Shown: positions 24,750 to 32,981 of the stretch, piece by piece
Position numbering within the stretch: the first letter of the stretch is position 1
Layout of the letters: the number at the start of each line of letters is the position of its first letter
DNA from: DASQFQ01 sp963730115
GTDB taxonomy: Bacteria; Actinomycetota; Thermoleophilia; Solirubrobacterales; Solirubrobacteraceae
Reading direction: 5' to 3'
Assembly: GCA_963730115.1 (NCBI GenBank)
Contig: CAVSQM010000004.1
Coordinates: 978,569 to 1,042,568 of the forward strand
Length of the DNA: 64,000 bases
Translations under genes and position numbers: made by a program
Notes under the pieces: generated by a model
Database searches by the model: none
What the model saw: the letters and a program-made list of their open reading frames with translations, nothing else
What the model was told of the DNA's origin: nothing

Positions 24750-24782
24750 TTGACTATCACGATGCGTCAACGATATATCGTT
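24750..24782. promoter_or_regulatory. padR control region with palindrome AACGATATATCGTT
   Basis: A perfect 14-bp palindrome occupies 24769-24782 in an AT-rich patch that stands out in this GC-rich sequence. A -35-like TTGACG on the minus strand (24765-24770) abuts it and faces padR. On the plus strand TTGACT (24750-24755) and TATATC (24774-24779) are 18 bp apart, with the palindrome over the -10. PadR dimers bind short AT-rich palindromes near their own genes, so this is the probable operator. It overlaps the last bases of the upstream glycosyltransferase gene. Confidence 0.65.
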
Positions 24783-25578
24783 ACGCTCGATCTGTCAAGA
24801 GACGAACGGCGACGGCGAATCCGTGCGCGTACTCGCGCGGGGTGATCGTGCGGCGCAGCGTGAGCTTGGCCCCGTAGGCGAAGCAGCGGAGGAGCAGGAG
24901 CGGCGTCTCGCGCGCGTGCTTGGAGAGCACGGCCACGTTGCCGAGGTAGTAGCGGCTCTGGACGCCGGGCTTGTACTCGTGCTCGAGGAACACGTCGTCG
25001 GGGGCCCACAGCCCGGCGTGGCCGAGGGCGAGCGCACGCAGGACATAGTCGGCGTCCTCCGACGCGCCGTACTCGGCGCCGAGGCCGAGCCGCTCGTCGA
25101 AGTCGCCGACCGCTCGCACCACGTCGCCGCGCAGGAACACGTTGATCGAGCTGACCGCCTTCATGCACAACCGCGGGGTGAGCGGCTGCTCGGCGCGCGG
25201 GAAGCGGGTCCAGTCGATCTCGGCCCGCGACGGCGCGTAGGGGCCGGCGACGAGTCCGGCCTCGGCCAGGCGGCGCTCGACGCGCGCGAGCACCCCGGCG
25301 CCGAGGCGGCAGTCGTCGTCGGGGAAGCCGACACCGCCGGCGGCGTCGAGCAGGCCGGCCTCGCGCGCGTGGGCGAGACCCGCGTTGCGGGCGGCGCTCA
25401 GGCCCGTCGCGAGCGGCACGACGACCGGGTGCACACCGGCGGGCACGTCGCCGCCGCCGCGCAGGACCAGCACCACGTCGACCTCCCGCTCCTGCGCGGC
25501 GACGCTGGCGAGCAGCGCGGCGAGGTTCGCGCGCGACGCGGGACTCGGGTCGGTGACGCTGACGAGCAGGAACCGCAT
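24781..25578 (-). CDS. Family 2-like glycosyltransferase
   Basis: 265 aa from the ATG at 25578, which begins at the first Rossmann strand (MRFLLVSVTDPSPASRANLA). GT-A features: GLSAARNAGLAHA, the metal-binding Asp cluster in GVGFPDDDCRLGAGV, a central FLRGDVVRAVGDFDERLG and the ASEDADYVLRAL segment that supplies the catalytic acidic residue. No membrane helix, so a cytoplasmic or peripheral enzyme using a nucleotide sugar to build a surface polysaccharide or glycolipid. It is divergent from the GT39-type gene at 25613, with 34 bp between the two starts, suggesting a shared control region and a common glycan pathway. Confidence 0.83.
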   Translation of the reverse strand: MRFLLVSVTDPSPASRANLAALLASVAAQEREVDVVLVLRGGGDVPAGVHPVVVPLATGLSAARNAGLAHAREAGLLDAAGGVGFPDDDCRLGAGVLARVERRLAEAGLVAGPYAPSRAEIDWTRFPRAEQPLTPRLCMKAVSSINVFLRGDVVRAVGDFDERLGLGAEYGASEDADYVLRALALGHAGLWAPDDVFLEHEYKPGVQSRYYLGNVAVLSKHARETPLLLLRCFAYGAKLTLRRTITPREYAHGFAVAVRLLTDRA

Positions 25579-25612
25579 GGGAGTGCCGGGCGCCACCTCG
25601 GGGCGAACGATA

Positions 25613-27021
25613 ATGCGACGGGTGCCGCGTGCCCTGATCGCGCTGACCGCGCTCGCCGCGGCGCTCCGACTGCCCACGCTCGGGTCGCAGTCGCTGTGGC
25701 TCGACGAGGTGCTGACCGCGCAGCTCGCGCGCGGTGACCTCGGCGAGCTCTTCCACCAGGTCGCCGAGCAAGAGGCGAACCCGCCGCTCTTCTACCTCGT
25801 CGAGTGGCTGTGGACGCGCGTGGCGGGGACGAGCGAGTTCGCGCTGCGCTTCCCGTCGGCGGTGTGCGGGATCGCGCTCGTCCCGGTGGCCTACGCGATC
25901 GGCCGGCGGCTCGCGTCCGAGCGGGCCGGCACCGCGCTGGCCGCGCTCGTCGCCGTCCACCCGCTGCTCGTCTACTACTCGCAGGAGGCGCGCGGGTACG
26001 CGGCGGTGGCGCTCGCGTGCGCCGCCGGGTTCCTGTGCTTCCTCGGGGCGATCGAGGGGCGGCGCGGCGCGCTGGGATGGGCGATCGCGTCGGCGGTGGC
26101 GCTGGGCTGCCACTACTTCGCGATCTTCCCGGTGGCGATCGAGGCCGTGGTCCTGCTCGCCGTCCGCGGCCGCGGCGCGCTGCCGGCGGTGGCCGGCGTC
26201 GCGGTCGTCGGCGCCGGCCTGCTCCCGCTCGTGCTGCAGCAGCTCGACGGGGAGCACGGCGAGAACGTGACCGGTACGGCGGGCCTCGCGGCGCGGGTGC
26301 GCGCCGTGCTGACGAGCTGGCGGTCGGCGAGCGGGGCGCAGCGATCGACGGCCTCGAATGGGTGGCGGGCGCGCTGCTCGTGGCCGGCGCGGTGCTCGCC
26401 GTCGCACGGCGCGAGCGGGCGCTCGCTGTGGCCGGCGGTCGTCGGCCTCGGCGGCGCGGCGCTGATGGTCGCGGTGGCGGCCCTGGGGCGGACTACCTCA
26501 ACAACCGCAACACGTTGCCGGTGCTGACCATCGTGCTCGCCATCCCCGCGCTCGGCTACGCAGCCGGGCGGCTCGGCGCGGCGCTCGGGGTCGCGGCGTG
26601 CGCGACGCTGCTGGCGGCGACGATCGGGGTCGCTGACGGATCCCGCGCACGCGCGCGAGGACTGGCGCGGGGCCGCGCGGGCGCTCCGGGCCGCGGACGC
26701 GGTGGTCGTGGCGCCGCCGTACAACGCGACGCCGATGCGCTGGTACGCCCCCGACCTCCACCCGGCCGAGGGCGCGACGTCCGCGACCTCGCCGTCGTCG
26801 TGGCCGATCCCGACCGCGAGCCGCTCGCGCGCGACGCGCTCGCCACCGCGCCCTCCGCGGGCTTCACGCCGGTGGGGACCGAGAAGCGCGACCGACTGCT
26901 GATCGCGCGCTTCCGCGCGGCGGGCGCGCGGCCGGTGACCCGCCTCGAGGCCGACTCATGGGTCCGGGCCCATCTCGGCGCGAACCGCGGCGGCGCCGGC
27001 GGGGTCCTGCTCACCCGCTGA
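25613..27021 (+). pseudogene. GT39/ArnT-like membrane glycosyltransferase, multiply frameshifted
   Basis: The ATG at 25613 opens a typical polytopic glycosyltransferase: LPTLGSQSLWLDEVLTAQLA (with the Asp-Glu of the first loop), EQEANPPLFYLVEWLW, LRFPSAVCGIALVPVAYAIG and VYYSQEARGYAAVALACAA. From about 26340 the protein-like sequence hops between frames: GAAIDGLEWVAGALLVAGAV in one, LWPAVVGLGGAALMVAVAAL in the next, DYLNNRNTLPVLTIVLAIPA back again. Then come ALRAADAVVVAPPYNATPMR and LAVVVADPDREPLARDALAT. At least five indels in about 450 bp are needed. The family transfers sugars from polyprenyl-phosphate donors outside the membrane. Either the gene is decaying or this stretch is poorly sequenced. 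Confidence 0.75.
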
Positions 27022-27026
27022 GCCGC

Positions 27027-27194
27027 CTACTCCGACGCCGGCGGCTCCTTCTCCGGGATGCCGGGCAGCGGCGCGTCCTCCTCCGGCAGCTCGGCCGGCG
27101 GCCCCAGCGGCTGATCCGGGACCTCGGGCGAGGGATCCTCGGGCGCGGGCGGGTCCTCCGGGATCTCCGGGTCCTCGGGCGTGATGTCGCTCAT
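27027..27194 (-). CDS. Small acidic Pro/Glu-rich protein, 55 aa
   Basis: Its ATG overlaps the serS stop (ATGA), so it would be translationally coupled to seryl-tRNA synthetase. The product is almost entirely Pro, Glu and Asp with a few hydrophobics (DITPEDPEIPEDPPAPEDPS), with no fold-forming segments, and would be extended and disordered. No family recognised. The frame stays open from the overlap to a stop at 27027 and composition is far from random. Still, a short ORF of this kind in GC-rich DNA could be chance, so confidence is moderate. Confidence 0.5.
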   Translation of the reverse strand: MSDITPEDPEIPEDPPAPEDPSPEVPDQPLGPPAELPEEDAPLPGIPEKEPPASE

Positions 27195-28451
27195 GCGCGC
27201 TCCCCTACCCGCAGCGTCTCCGGCGCACCCCACCGGTGCAGCACCTCGGGCAGCACCACCGACCCGTCCTCGCGCTGGCCGTTCTCGAGCAGCGCGATCA
27301 TGTGCCGCCACGTGACCGCGGTGCCGTTCAGCGTCGCCACATGGCGCGGGCCGCCGCCGCCCGCCGGACGGAAGCGGATGTCGAGCCGCCGCGCCTGGAA
27401 GTCGGTCGTGTTCGAGGTCGAGGTGACCTCGCGATAGCGCCCCTGGCTCGGGATCCACGCCTCGCAGTCGTACTTCTTCGCCGCCGACGTGCCGAGGTCG
27501 TCGGCCGCGATGTTGACCACGCGGTAGGGGATCTCGAGCGCCTGCAGGATCTCCTCCTCGATCGAGAGCAGCCGCTCGTGCTCGTCGACCGCCGCGTCCG
27601 GCTCCACGAACGAGAACATCTCGACCTTGCCGAACTGGTGCACGCGGAAGATCCCGCGCGTGTCGCGCCCCGCCGCGCCGGCCTCGCGCCGGAAGCACGG
27701 CGACGAGCCCGCGTAGCGCCGCGGCAGCGCCTCGCCGTCGAGGATCTCGCCCGCGTGCAGCGACGCCAGCGGCACCTCGCTCGTCCCCACCAGGTACAGC
27801 GGGTCGTCGGCGAGCCGGTAGATCTGCTGCTCGGTGTCGGGGAGGAAGCCGGTCCCGAACAGCGCGTCCTCGCGCACCAGCACCGGCGGCACCACCGGCA
27901 CGAACCCGTACGCGCCCAGGACCTCCATCCCCCAGCGCTGCAGCGCCAGCTCCAGCAGCACCATGTCGCCCTTCAGGTACGCGAAGCGCGAGCCCGAGAC
28001 GCGCGCCGCGGCCTCCATGTCGATCAGCCCGCCGGCCAGCTCGAGGTGGTCGCTCGGCTCGTTCGGCGAGCGCGGCTCGCCGACCTCGCGCAGCGTCGTG
28101 TCCTCGTCGGCGGCGCTCGGATCGGGCGGGTTGGGGATCGAGCGCGAGCACGCCCTCCAGCGACGCCTCGACCGCGGCGAGCTCCTCCGACAGGGCCTTG
28201 ACCCGCCGCGAGACCTCCTGCATGTCGGCGATCGCGTCGGCGGCGTCGCCGCCCTCCTGCTTGGCGCGCGCGATCGCCTGCGAGGCCTCGTTCTGGCGCG
28301 CGCGCAGCCCCTCGACCTCCGGCAGCAGCTCACGCCGGCGGCCGTCGAGCGCCAGCGCCTCGCCCAGCCGCGCGTCCGACCCGTCCTTGCGCCGCGCCAG
28401 CGCCGCGCGCGTCGCGTCCGGGTCCCGCCGGATCGCCTTCAGGTCGAGCAT
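27191..28451 (-). CDS. serS: Seryl-tRNA synthetase, one frame break
   Basis: The N-terminal part from the ATG at 28451 reads MLDLKAIRRDPDATRAALAR and then the long antiparallel coiled coil (ARQNEASQAIARAKQEGG; VSRRVKALSEELAAVEASL). Near 28135-28150 the frame shifts, and the catalytic domain continues in the adjacent frame with IPNPPDPSAADEDTTLREVG. Class II motifs follow: GTSEVPLASLHAGE, motif 2 FRREAGAAGRDTRGIFRVHQ and motif 3 NGTAVTWRHMIALLENGQ. Total about 420 aa, normal for SerRS. The enzyme charges tRNA-Ser, including the two tRNA-Ser genes in this window. As the gene should be indispensable, a single-base sequencing or assembly error is more likely than a true mutation. Confidence 0.9.
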
Positions 28452-28460
28452 CGGCGGGGC

Positions 28461-28841
28461 CTACTGATCGGCGTCTTGCTTCGAGCCCGAGTACTTCGCG
28501 ACGAAGTCCGCGACCTTCTCGGCGTCCTCGCCGACGAGGATGTTCTGCGGCATCGGGCCGGAGGAGAAGCCGCCGTTGCGGATCGCGTACAGGACGTCCT
28601 CCTTCGTCTCCTTGCGCTGGTCGAAGTTCGGGCCGTCCTTGTACTCGCGCTTGTTGGCCTCGACCGCGGACCCCTGCGTCCCGGCCGCGGTGAGCGTGTG
28701 GCAGCCCGAGCAGTTCTCCACGAACAGCTGGGCGCCCTCGTAGTCGGGATCCGACTTGGCCAGCTCGATCCCCTCGGATCCGCAGGCGATGACGACAGCC
28801 GCGAGGCCGGGCAGCGCGAGCAGCATGAGGGGGCGGCGCAT
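28461..28841 (-). CDS. Lipoprotein c-type cytochrome
   Basis: 126 aa from the ATG at 28841; an ATG 15 bp upstream is possible. A signal sequence with a lipobox (LPGLAAVVIACGSEG) anchors the protein outside the membrane. A single heme-binding CxxCH is seen in LFVENCSGCHTLTAAGTQGS, and SSGPMPQNIL is a likely Met axial ligand. The rest fits a monoheme cytochrome c of about 100 residues. It would carry electrons on the outer face of the cytoplasmic membrane. It is divergent from a cupredoxin lipoprotein gene, with 39 bp between the starts, and lies 9 bp after serS reads on, so it may share a promoter region with the copper protein. Confidence 0.87.
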   Translation of the reverse strand: MRRPLMLLALPGLAAVVIACGSEGIELAKSDPDYEGAQLFVENCSGCHTLTAAGTQGSAVEANKREYKDGPNFDQRKETKEDVLYAIRNGGFSSGPMPQNILVGEDAEKVADFVAKYSGSKQDADQ

Positions 28842-28880
28842 CAGGGCGGAGAGCATACGGAACAATCGCCCCCTTCCCCC

Positions 28881-29240
28881 GTGACCCGCCTCCTCCTGCT
28901 CATGCTCCCTCTGCTCGTCGCCGGCTGCGGCGCCGACGAGCCCGCGGCCGTCCGCGCCAAGGACGACAGCATCGCGCTGACGGTCAGGGATTTCCGCTTC
29001 GAGCCGCAGAACGTCACCGCCACGCCGGGCCGGCTGCGCGTCACGCTCACCAACCGCGGCCGGCTCGCCCACACGTTCCGCGTCGAGCGCAAGAACACCA
29101 TCGTGGCCAAGGTCTCGAGCCTGCTGCCCGGCGACACCGCCTCCACCCGCTTCCGCGTCCGCGCGGGCGAGTACCGCTTCTTCTGCGCGCTCTCGAATCA
29201 CGAGGAGCTGGGCATGTACGGCACCCTGGTCGTCAAGTGA
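28881..29240 (+). CDS. Cupredoxin-like lipoprotein
   Basis: 119 aa from a GTG start. The lipoprotein signal is LLLLMLPLLVAGCGADE. The beta-sandwich that follows has the ligands of a type 1 copper site: His in RLAHTFRVERK and the C-terminal Cys, His and Met in FFCALSNHEELGMYGTL (C-x4-H-x4-M). This marks a small blue copper electron carrier tethered to the outer face of the membrane. It is divergent from the cytochrome c lipoprotein gene, a plausible redox partner. The stop overlaps the flavin reductase start (GTGA), making an operon. Confidence 0.84.
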   Translation: MTRLLLLMLPLLVAGCGADEPAAVRAKDDSIALTVRDFRFEPQNVTATPGRLRVTLTNRGRLAHTFRVERKNTIVAKVSSLLPGDTASTRFRVRAGEYRFFCALSNHEELGMYGTLVVK

Positions 29241-29710
29241 GAGCCGTCGAGCCGATCCGCTTCCGCACCGTCATGGGGCACTTCGCCACCGGCGTCGCGG
29301 TCGTCACGGTCGACGCGCCCGGCGGCCCGCAGGGCATGACCGCCAACGCGGTGGCGAGCCTCAGCCTCGACCCCGTGCTCGTGCTCGTCTGCTTCGACAA
29401 CCTCGCCCGCACGCTGCCCGAGGTGGAGCGCGCCAAGCGCTTCGGCGTCAACGTGCTCGCCGCCGGCCAGGAGCACCTCGCCCGCCGCTTCGCCTCCAAG
29501 GACGAGACGAAGTTCGCGGACGTCCCCCACAGCGTCCACGACGGCATCCCGGTGCTCGACGGCGCGCTCGCGTGGGTCGGCTGCGACCTGGAGCGCCTGG
29601 TCCCGGCCGGCGACCACACGATCGGGATCGGCGCCGTCAACGCCGCCGAACTCGGCGCCGACGGACTCGAGCCGCTGGTCTGGTTCCGTGCCGGCTACAC
29701 GTCGCTCTAG
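29237..29710 (+). CDS. Flavin reductase-like FMN-binding protein
   Basis: 157 aa from a GTG overlapping the cupredoxin stop. The split-barrel flavin reductase pattern is complete: FRTVMGHFATGVAVVTVDA, GGPQGMTANAVASLSLDPVL, VLVCFDNLARTLPEV, FGVNVLAAGQEHLARRFAS and the later GDHTIGIGAVNAAE. Such proteins reduce FMN or FAD with NAD(P)H, often to feed a monooxygenase, or bind flavin as part of a diffusible carrier system. Cytoplasmic. The nearby gene that could use reduced flavin is not obvious; the operon context with a copper protein may be incidental. Confidence 0.88.
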   Translation: MRAVEPIRFRTVMGHFATGVAVVTVDAPGGPQGMTANAVASLSLDPVLVLVCFDNLARTLPEVERAKRFGVNVLAAGQEHLARRFASKDETKFADVPHSVHDGIPVLDGALAWVGCDLERLVPAGDHTIGIGAVNAAELGADGLEPLVWFRAGYTSL

Positions 29711-30142
29711 ATGACGGCGCTGCACATCGTGCTCGGCGTCGCGGTGGTCGTCGTCAACCTCGCGGCCGGCGCGCTCGGTACCTACAAGTGGCAGCGCGCC
29801 GAGTACAGCCATGCGTTCTGGCCGCTGCTGCGGGTCGGCCAGGGGCTCGTGGTCGTCGAGGTCATCCAGGGCGGTGTGCTCCTCCTGCTGGGCGAGGAAC
29901 TGCCGCGCCTGCACCTGATCTACGGCCTCGTGCCGCTCGGCGTCGCGTTCATCGCGGAGCAGCTCAGGCTCACCTCCGCGCAGGCGATCCTCGACCAGCG
30001 CGGCGTCTCGTCGGCGCGCGAGCTGGCACCGGACGACGCGGAGGAGGCTGCACTTGACATTCTCCGTCGCGAGATGGGCGTCATGGCGGCCTCAGCGCTG
30101 GTCGTCGCAGCCCTGGGACTCCGAGCAGGAGGGGTGTTGTAA
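29711..30142 (+). CDS. Membrane protein, 143 aa
   Basis: Begins on the base after the flavin reductase stop. Four hydrophobic segments are visible: LHIVLGVAVVVVNLAAGALG, LLRVGQGLVVVEVIQGGVLL, LHLIYGLVPLGVAFIAEQ and VMAASALVVAALGL near the C-terminus. An acidic loop (ELAPDDAEEAALDILRREMG) separates the last two. No family recognised with confidence, no metal or heme ligands that stand out apart from isolated His residues. It ends 59 bp before nuoA, across a distinct AT-rich stretch, so it is probably the last gene of the cupredoxin operon rather than part of nuo. Confidence 0.7.
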   Translation: MTALHIVLGVAVVVVNLAAGALGTYKWQRAEYSHAFWPLLRVGQGLVVVEVIQGGVLLLLGEELPRLHLIYGLVPLGVAFIAEQLRLTSAQAILDQRGVSSARELAPDDAEEAALDILRREMGVMAASALVVAALGLRAGGVL

Positions 30143-30201
30143 TGCGGCAATTGTCACTTTGTATCGTTGTGTTACAAGCGGTGCTATAAACCCGCCCAGT
30201 C
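30143..30201 (+). promoter_or_regulatory. AT-rich promoter region of the nuo operon
   Basis: This 59-bp gap is far less GC-rich than its surroundings. TATAAA at 30185-30190 is a good -10 candidate, which would start transcription only a few bases before the GTG of nuoA and leave almost no leader. TTGTA at 30159-30163 and TACAA at 30173-30177 form an inverted repeat that could bind a regulator. No convincing -35 at the right spacing and no ribosome site are visible. Confidence 0.45.
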
Positions 30202-30561
30202 GTGATCCGCAGCTACCTCCCAGCGCTGGTCTTCGTGGGATTGGGGACGCTCATCGGCCTCGTGTTCGCGGTGGTGAACACGTACCTCGGGCCGAAGCGG
30301 CGGAGCGCCCAGGCGCAGGGTGATCCCTACGAGTGCGGCCTGCCGTCGCAGGTGCAGAAGAACTTCCGCTTCGGGATCAGCTTCTACCTCGTGGCGATGC
30401 TGTTCATCCTCTTCGACATCGAGGTCATCTTCCTGTTCCCGGTCGCGCTCCAGCTCAACGCGTTCGGGACCTTCGCCCTGATCGAGACGATCGTCTTCAT
30501 CGTCCTCCTGCTGATCGCGTTCGTCTACGTCTGGAGACGGGGGGCGCTGGAATGGAAGTGA
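30202..30561 (+). CDS. nuoA: NADH-quinone oxidoreductase subunit A
   Basis: 119 aa, three membrane helices, with the conserved YECGLPS loop after the first helix and FLFDIEVIFLFP-type second helix (ILFDIEVIFLFPVAL), both diagnostic of NuoA. Part of the membrane arm of complex I near the quinone site. First gene of the operon nuoABCDEFGHIJKLMN; it begins with GTG and has no ribosome site, consistent with a nearly leaderless transcript. The end overlaps nuoB by 10 bp. Confidence 0.95.
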   Translation: MIRSYLPALVFVGLGTLIGLVFAVVNTYLGPKRRSAQAQGDPYECGLPSQVQKNFRFGISFYLVAMLFILFDIEVIFLFPVALQLNAFGTFALIETIVFIVLLLIAFVYVWRRGALEWK

Positions 30562-31226
30562 AGCGCGAGCTGCTCGGCTCCGGCTCGAGCGGCGACTTCC
30601 GCGCCCGCCAGCTGCGCGCGCGCGACATGCTGCGCGGCGAGCTCGAGGGCCCCGAGCTCGAGAAGCACGTCGAGCAGAGCGTCCTGACCACCACGCTCGA
30701 CAAAGCCGCCAGCTGGGCGATGGGCAACGCGAACTTCCCGCTCTCGTTCGGGCTCGCCTGCTGCGCGATCGAGTGGATGTCGCACATCGGCTCGCGCGTG
30801 GACATCGCCCGCTTCGGCTTCGAGGCAGCGCGCGCGAGCCCGCGCCAGGCCGACACGATCTTCCTGTCGGGCCGCGTCTCGATCAAGATGGCGCCGGTCA
30901 TTCGGCGCCTATACGACCAGATGCTCGAGCCGCGCTACGTGATCGCGATGGGCGCGTGCTCCTCCTCGATGGGCGTGTTCAACAACTACGCGATCGTTCC
31001 CGGCGACAAGTTCCTCCCGGTCGACGTGCACGTGCCCGGCTGTCCGCCACGGCCAGAAGCCCTCGTCCACGGCATCCTCAAGCTGCGCGCCGCGATCTTG
31101 TCGCAGCCGGACGAGGGCTGGCGCACCCGCTACGGCGGGCGCGGGACCGAGGAGGTCGTGTCCGACGACGAGCTCGTCAACGTGATCAACGTCCCCGGCG
31201 GCGGCAGGACGGGCACGAGTGCCTGA
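30552..31226 (+). CDS. nuoB: NADH-quinone oxidoreductase subunit B
   Basis: 224 aa from the ATG at 30552, inside the nuoA end; a GTG at 30558 is the alternative. It carries the four Cys ligands of cluster N2: the adjacent pair in FGLACCAIEWM, one in IAMGACSSSMG and one in HVPGCPPRPEAL. NuoB sits at the junction of the peripheral and membrane arms and passes electrons to quinone. The N-terminal 55 residues and the C-terminal tail after the last conserved helix (GTEEVVSDDELVNVIN) are longer than in short homologues. Overlaps nuoC by 8 bp. Confidence 0.96.
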   Translation: MEVKRELLGSGSSGDFRARQLRARDMLRGELEGPELEKHVEQSVLTTTLDKAASWAMGNANFPLSFGLACCAIEWMSHIGSRVDIARFGFEAARASPRQADTIFLSGRVSIKMAPVIRRLYDQMLEPRYVIAMGACSSSMGVFNNYAIVPGDKFLPVDVHVPGCPPRPEALVHGILKLRAAILSQPDEGWRTRYGGRGTEEVVSDDELVNVINVPGGGRTGTSA

Positions 31227-31728
31227 CGCGACCGGCCTCGAGCTGATCGCGCAAGAGCTGCGCGATCAGGACGCCGACGCCGTGCTCGACACGGTCTTCT
31301 TCCGCGACCACGCGGCGCTGCTCGTGACCGCGGCCAGCGTGCCGGCCACGCTCGAGCACCTGCGCGGCAAGGGCTACGGCTTCCTGGCCTCCGTGCACGG
31401 CGTCGACTACTTCCCCGAGGAGCCGCGGCTGGGCGTCCACTACGAGCTGCTCGACATGGCGAACGTCGACCGCATCTCCGTGCGCACGCGCGTGAGCACC
31501 GAGTCGCCCCACGTGCCGAGCGTGACCGCCGAGTGGCCCACGGCCGACCACCAGGAGCGCGAGATCTACGACATGTTCGGCGTGCTCTTCGACGGCCACG
31601 ACGACCTCCGACGCATCCTCATGCCCGAGGACTATGAGGGCCATCCGCAGCGCCGCGACTTCCCGATCGGCGGCGAGCCGATCCTGTTCACGCACAACGA
31701 GCGCGACGTGCCGGGGTGGTGGAAGTGA
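31219..31728 (+). CDS. nuoC: NADH-quinone oxidoreductase subunit C
   Basis: 169 aa from a GTG start that overlaps the nuoB end. The family signature is present: WPTADHQEREIYDMFGVLFD followed by HDDLRRILMPEDYEGHPQRR and DFPIGG. NuoC is a 30-kDa-type soluble subunit of the peripheral arm that helps build the quinone-binding module with NuoB and NuoD. It is separate from NuoD here, unlike the NuoCD fusion of enterobacteria. Confidence 0.95.
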   Translation: MPDATGLELIAQELRDQDADAVLDTVFFRDHAALLVTAASVPATLEHLRGKGYGFLASVHGVDYFPEEPRLGVHYELLDMANVDRISVRTRVSTESPHVPSVTAEWPTADHQEREIYDMFGVLFDGHDDLRRILMPEDYEGHPQRRDFPIGGEPILFTHNERDVPGWWK

Positions 31729-32981
31729 GCGAGATCGACACGCGGCGCACGCCGCAGATCCCCTACCGCGAGATGGAGGAGTCGCACGAGCTCTCGCACA
31801 TCGAGCACCCCGAGCACGACGAGCTGCTGACGCTCAACATCGGCCCGCACCACCCGGCCACGCACGGCGTGCTGCGGCTGCTGAGCACGCTCGAGGGCGA
31901 GGTCATCCGCGACATCAAGCCGATCATCGGCTACGTCCACACCGGCATCGAGAAGACGGCCGAGGACAAGGCCTACTGGAAGGTCATCCCAATCGTCGAG
32001 CGGATGGACTACCTCGCCTACTACTTCAACGCGCAGGCGTTCTGCGGGGCGGTCGAGACGCTGCTCGACCTCGAGGTACCGCCGCGCGCCCAGTACCTGC
32101 GCGTCATCCACCTCGAACTCAACCGCATCATGTCCCACCTCGTGTGGCTCGGGACGAGCGCGCTCGATCTCGGGGCGATCTCGATGTTCTGGTACTGCTT
32201 CCGCGACCGCGAGCAGATCCTCGACCTGTTCGAGATGTCCTCCGGCCAGCGCATGCACACGCGCTACATCCAGGTCGGCGGCGTCTTCGAGGACATTCCC
32301 ACCGGCTTCATGGCGAAGCTCAAGCAGTTCACCGACCAGATGCCGTCGCGCGTCGACCAGTTCGCCGCGCTGCTCGACAAGAACGAGATCGTCCTCCAGC
32401 GGCTGCGCAACATCGCCGCCCTCGACGAGGACACGCTGCTCGGGCTCGGCGTCACCGGCCCGCTGCTGCGCGCGACCGGCAACCCGTGGGACCTGCGCAA
32501 GGCCGCCCCGTACTCGAGCTACGACCACTTCGAGTTCAAGATCCCGGTCGGCACGGTCGGCGACAACTACGACCGCTTCAAGGTCCGCATGGCCGAGATG
32601 AGGGAGTCGGTGAAGATCATCGAGCAGGCGGCGGCTGGCCTCCCGGAGGGCCCCTACATCTCGCCAAACCGCAAGTACGCGCTGCCCCCACGGCACGAGC
32701 TGGCGACCTCGATGGAGGCGCTGATCCACCACTTCAAGCTCGTCACCGAGGGCTTCCGCGTGCCGCCGGGCGAGGTCTACTACCCGATCGAGTCCCCGCG
32801 CGGCGAGCTCGGCTGCTTCGTGCGCTCCGACGGCTCCTCGAAGCCCGCGCGCGTGCACATGCGCGACCCCTCGTTCGTGAACCTTCAGGCGCTCAAGCCG
32901 ATGATCCAGGACCTCTACCTCGCCGACCTCATCGCGACGCTCGCGATGCTCGATCCGGTGCTCGGGGGCATCGACCGCTAG
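31725..32981 (+). CDS. nuoD: NADH-quinone oxidoreductase subunit D
   Basis: 418 aa from the GTG at 31725, which overlaps the nuoC stop as GTGA, the coupling used throughout this operon; a GTG at 31716 would add three residues. Conserved quinone-site pieces are LNIGPHHPATHGVLRLLSTL, IKPIIGYVHTGIEKTAE, and the C-terminal ESPRGELGCFVRSDGSSKPA with DPVLGGIDR at the end. The 49-kDa-type subunit forms the quinone cavity with NuoB. Complete length. Confidence 0.96.
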   Translation: MSEIDTRRTPQIPYREMEESHELSHIEHPEHDELLTLNIGPHHPATHGVLRLLSTLEGEVIRDIKPIIGYVHTGIEKTAEDKAYWKVIPIVERMDYLAYYFNAQAFCGAVETLLDLEVPPRAQYLRVIHLELNRIMSHLVWLGTSALDLGAISMFWYCFRDREQILDLFEMSSGQRMHTRYIQVGGVFEDIPTGFMAKLKQFTDQMPSRVDQFAALLDKNEIVLQRLRNIAALDEDTLLGLGVTGPLLRATGNPWDLRKAAPYSSYDHFEFKIPVGTVGDNYDRFKVRMAEMRESVKIIEQAAAGLPEGPYISPNRKYALPPRHELATSMEALIHHFKLVTEGFRVPPGEVYYPIESPRGELGCFVRSDGSSKPARVHMRDPSFVNLQALKPMIQDLYLADLIATLAMLDPVLGGIDR

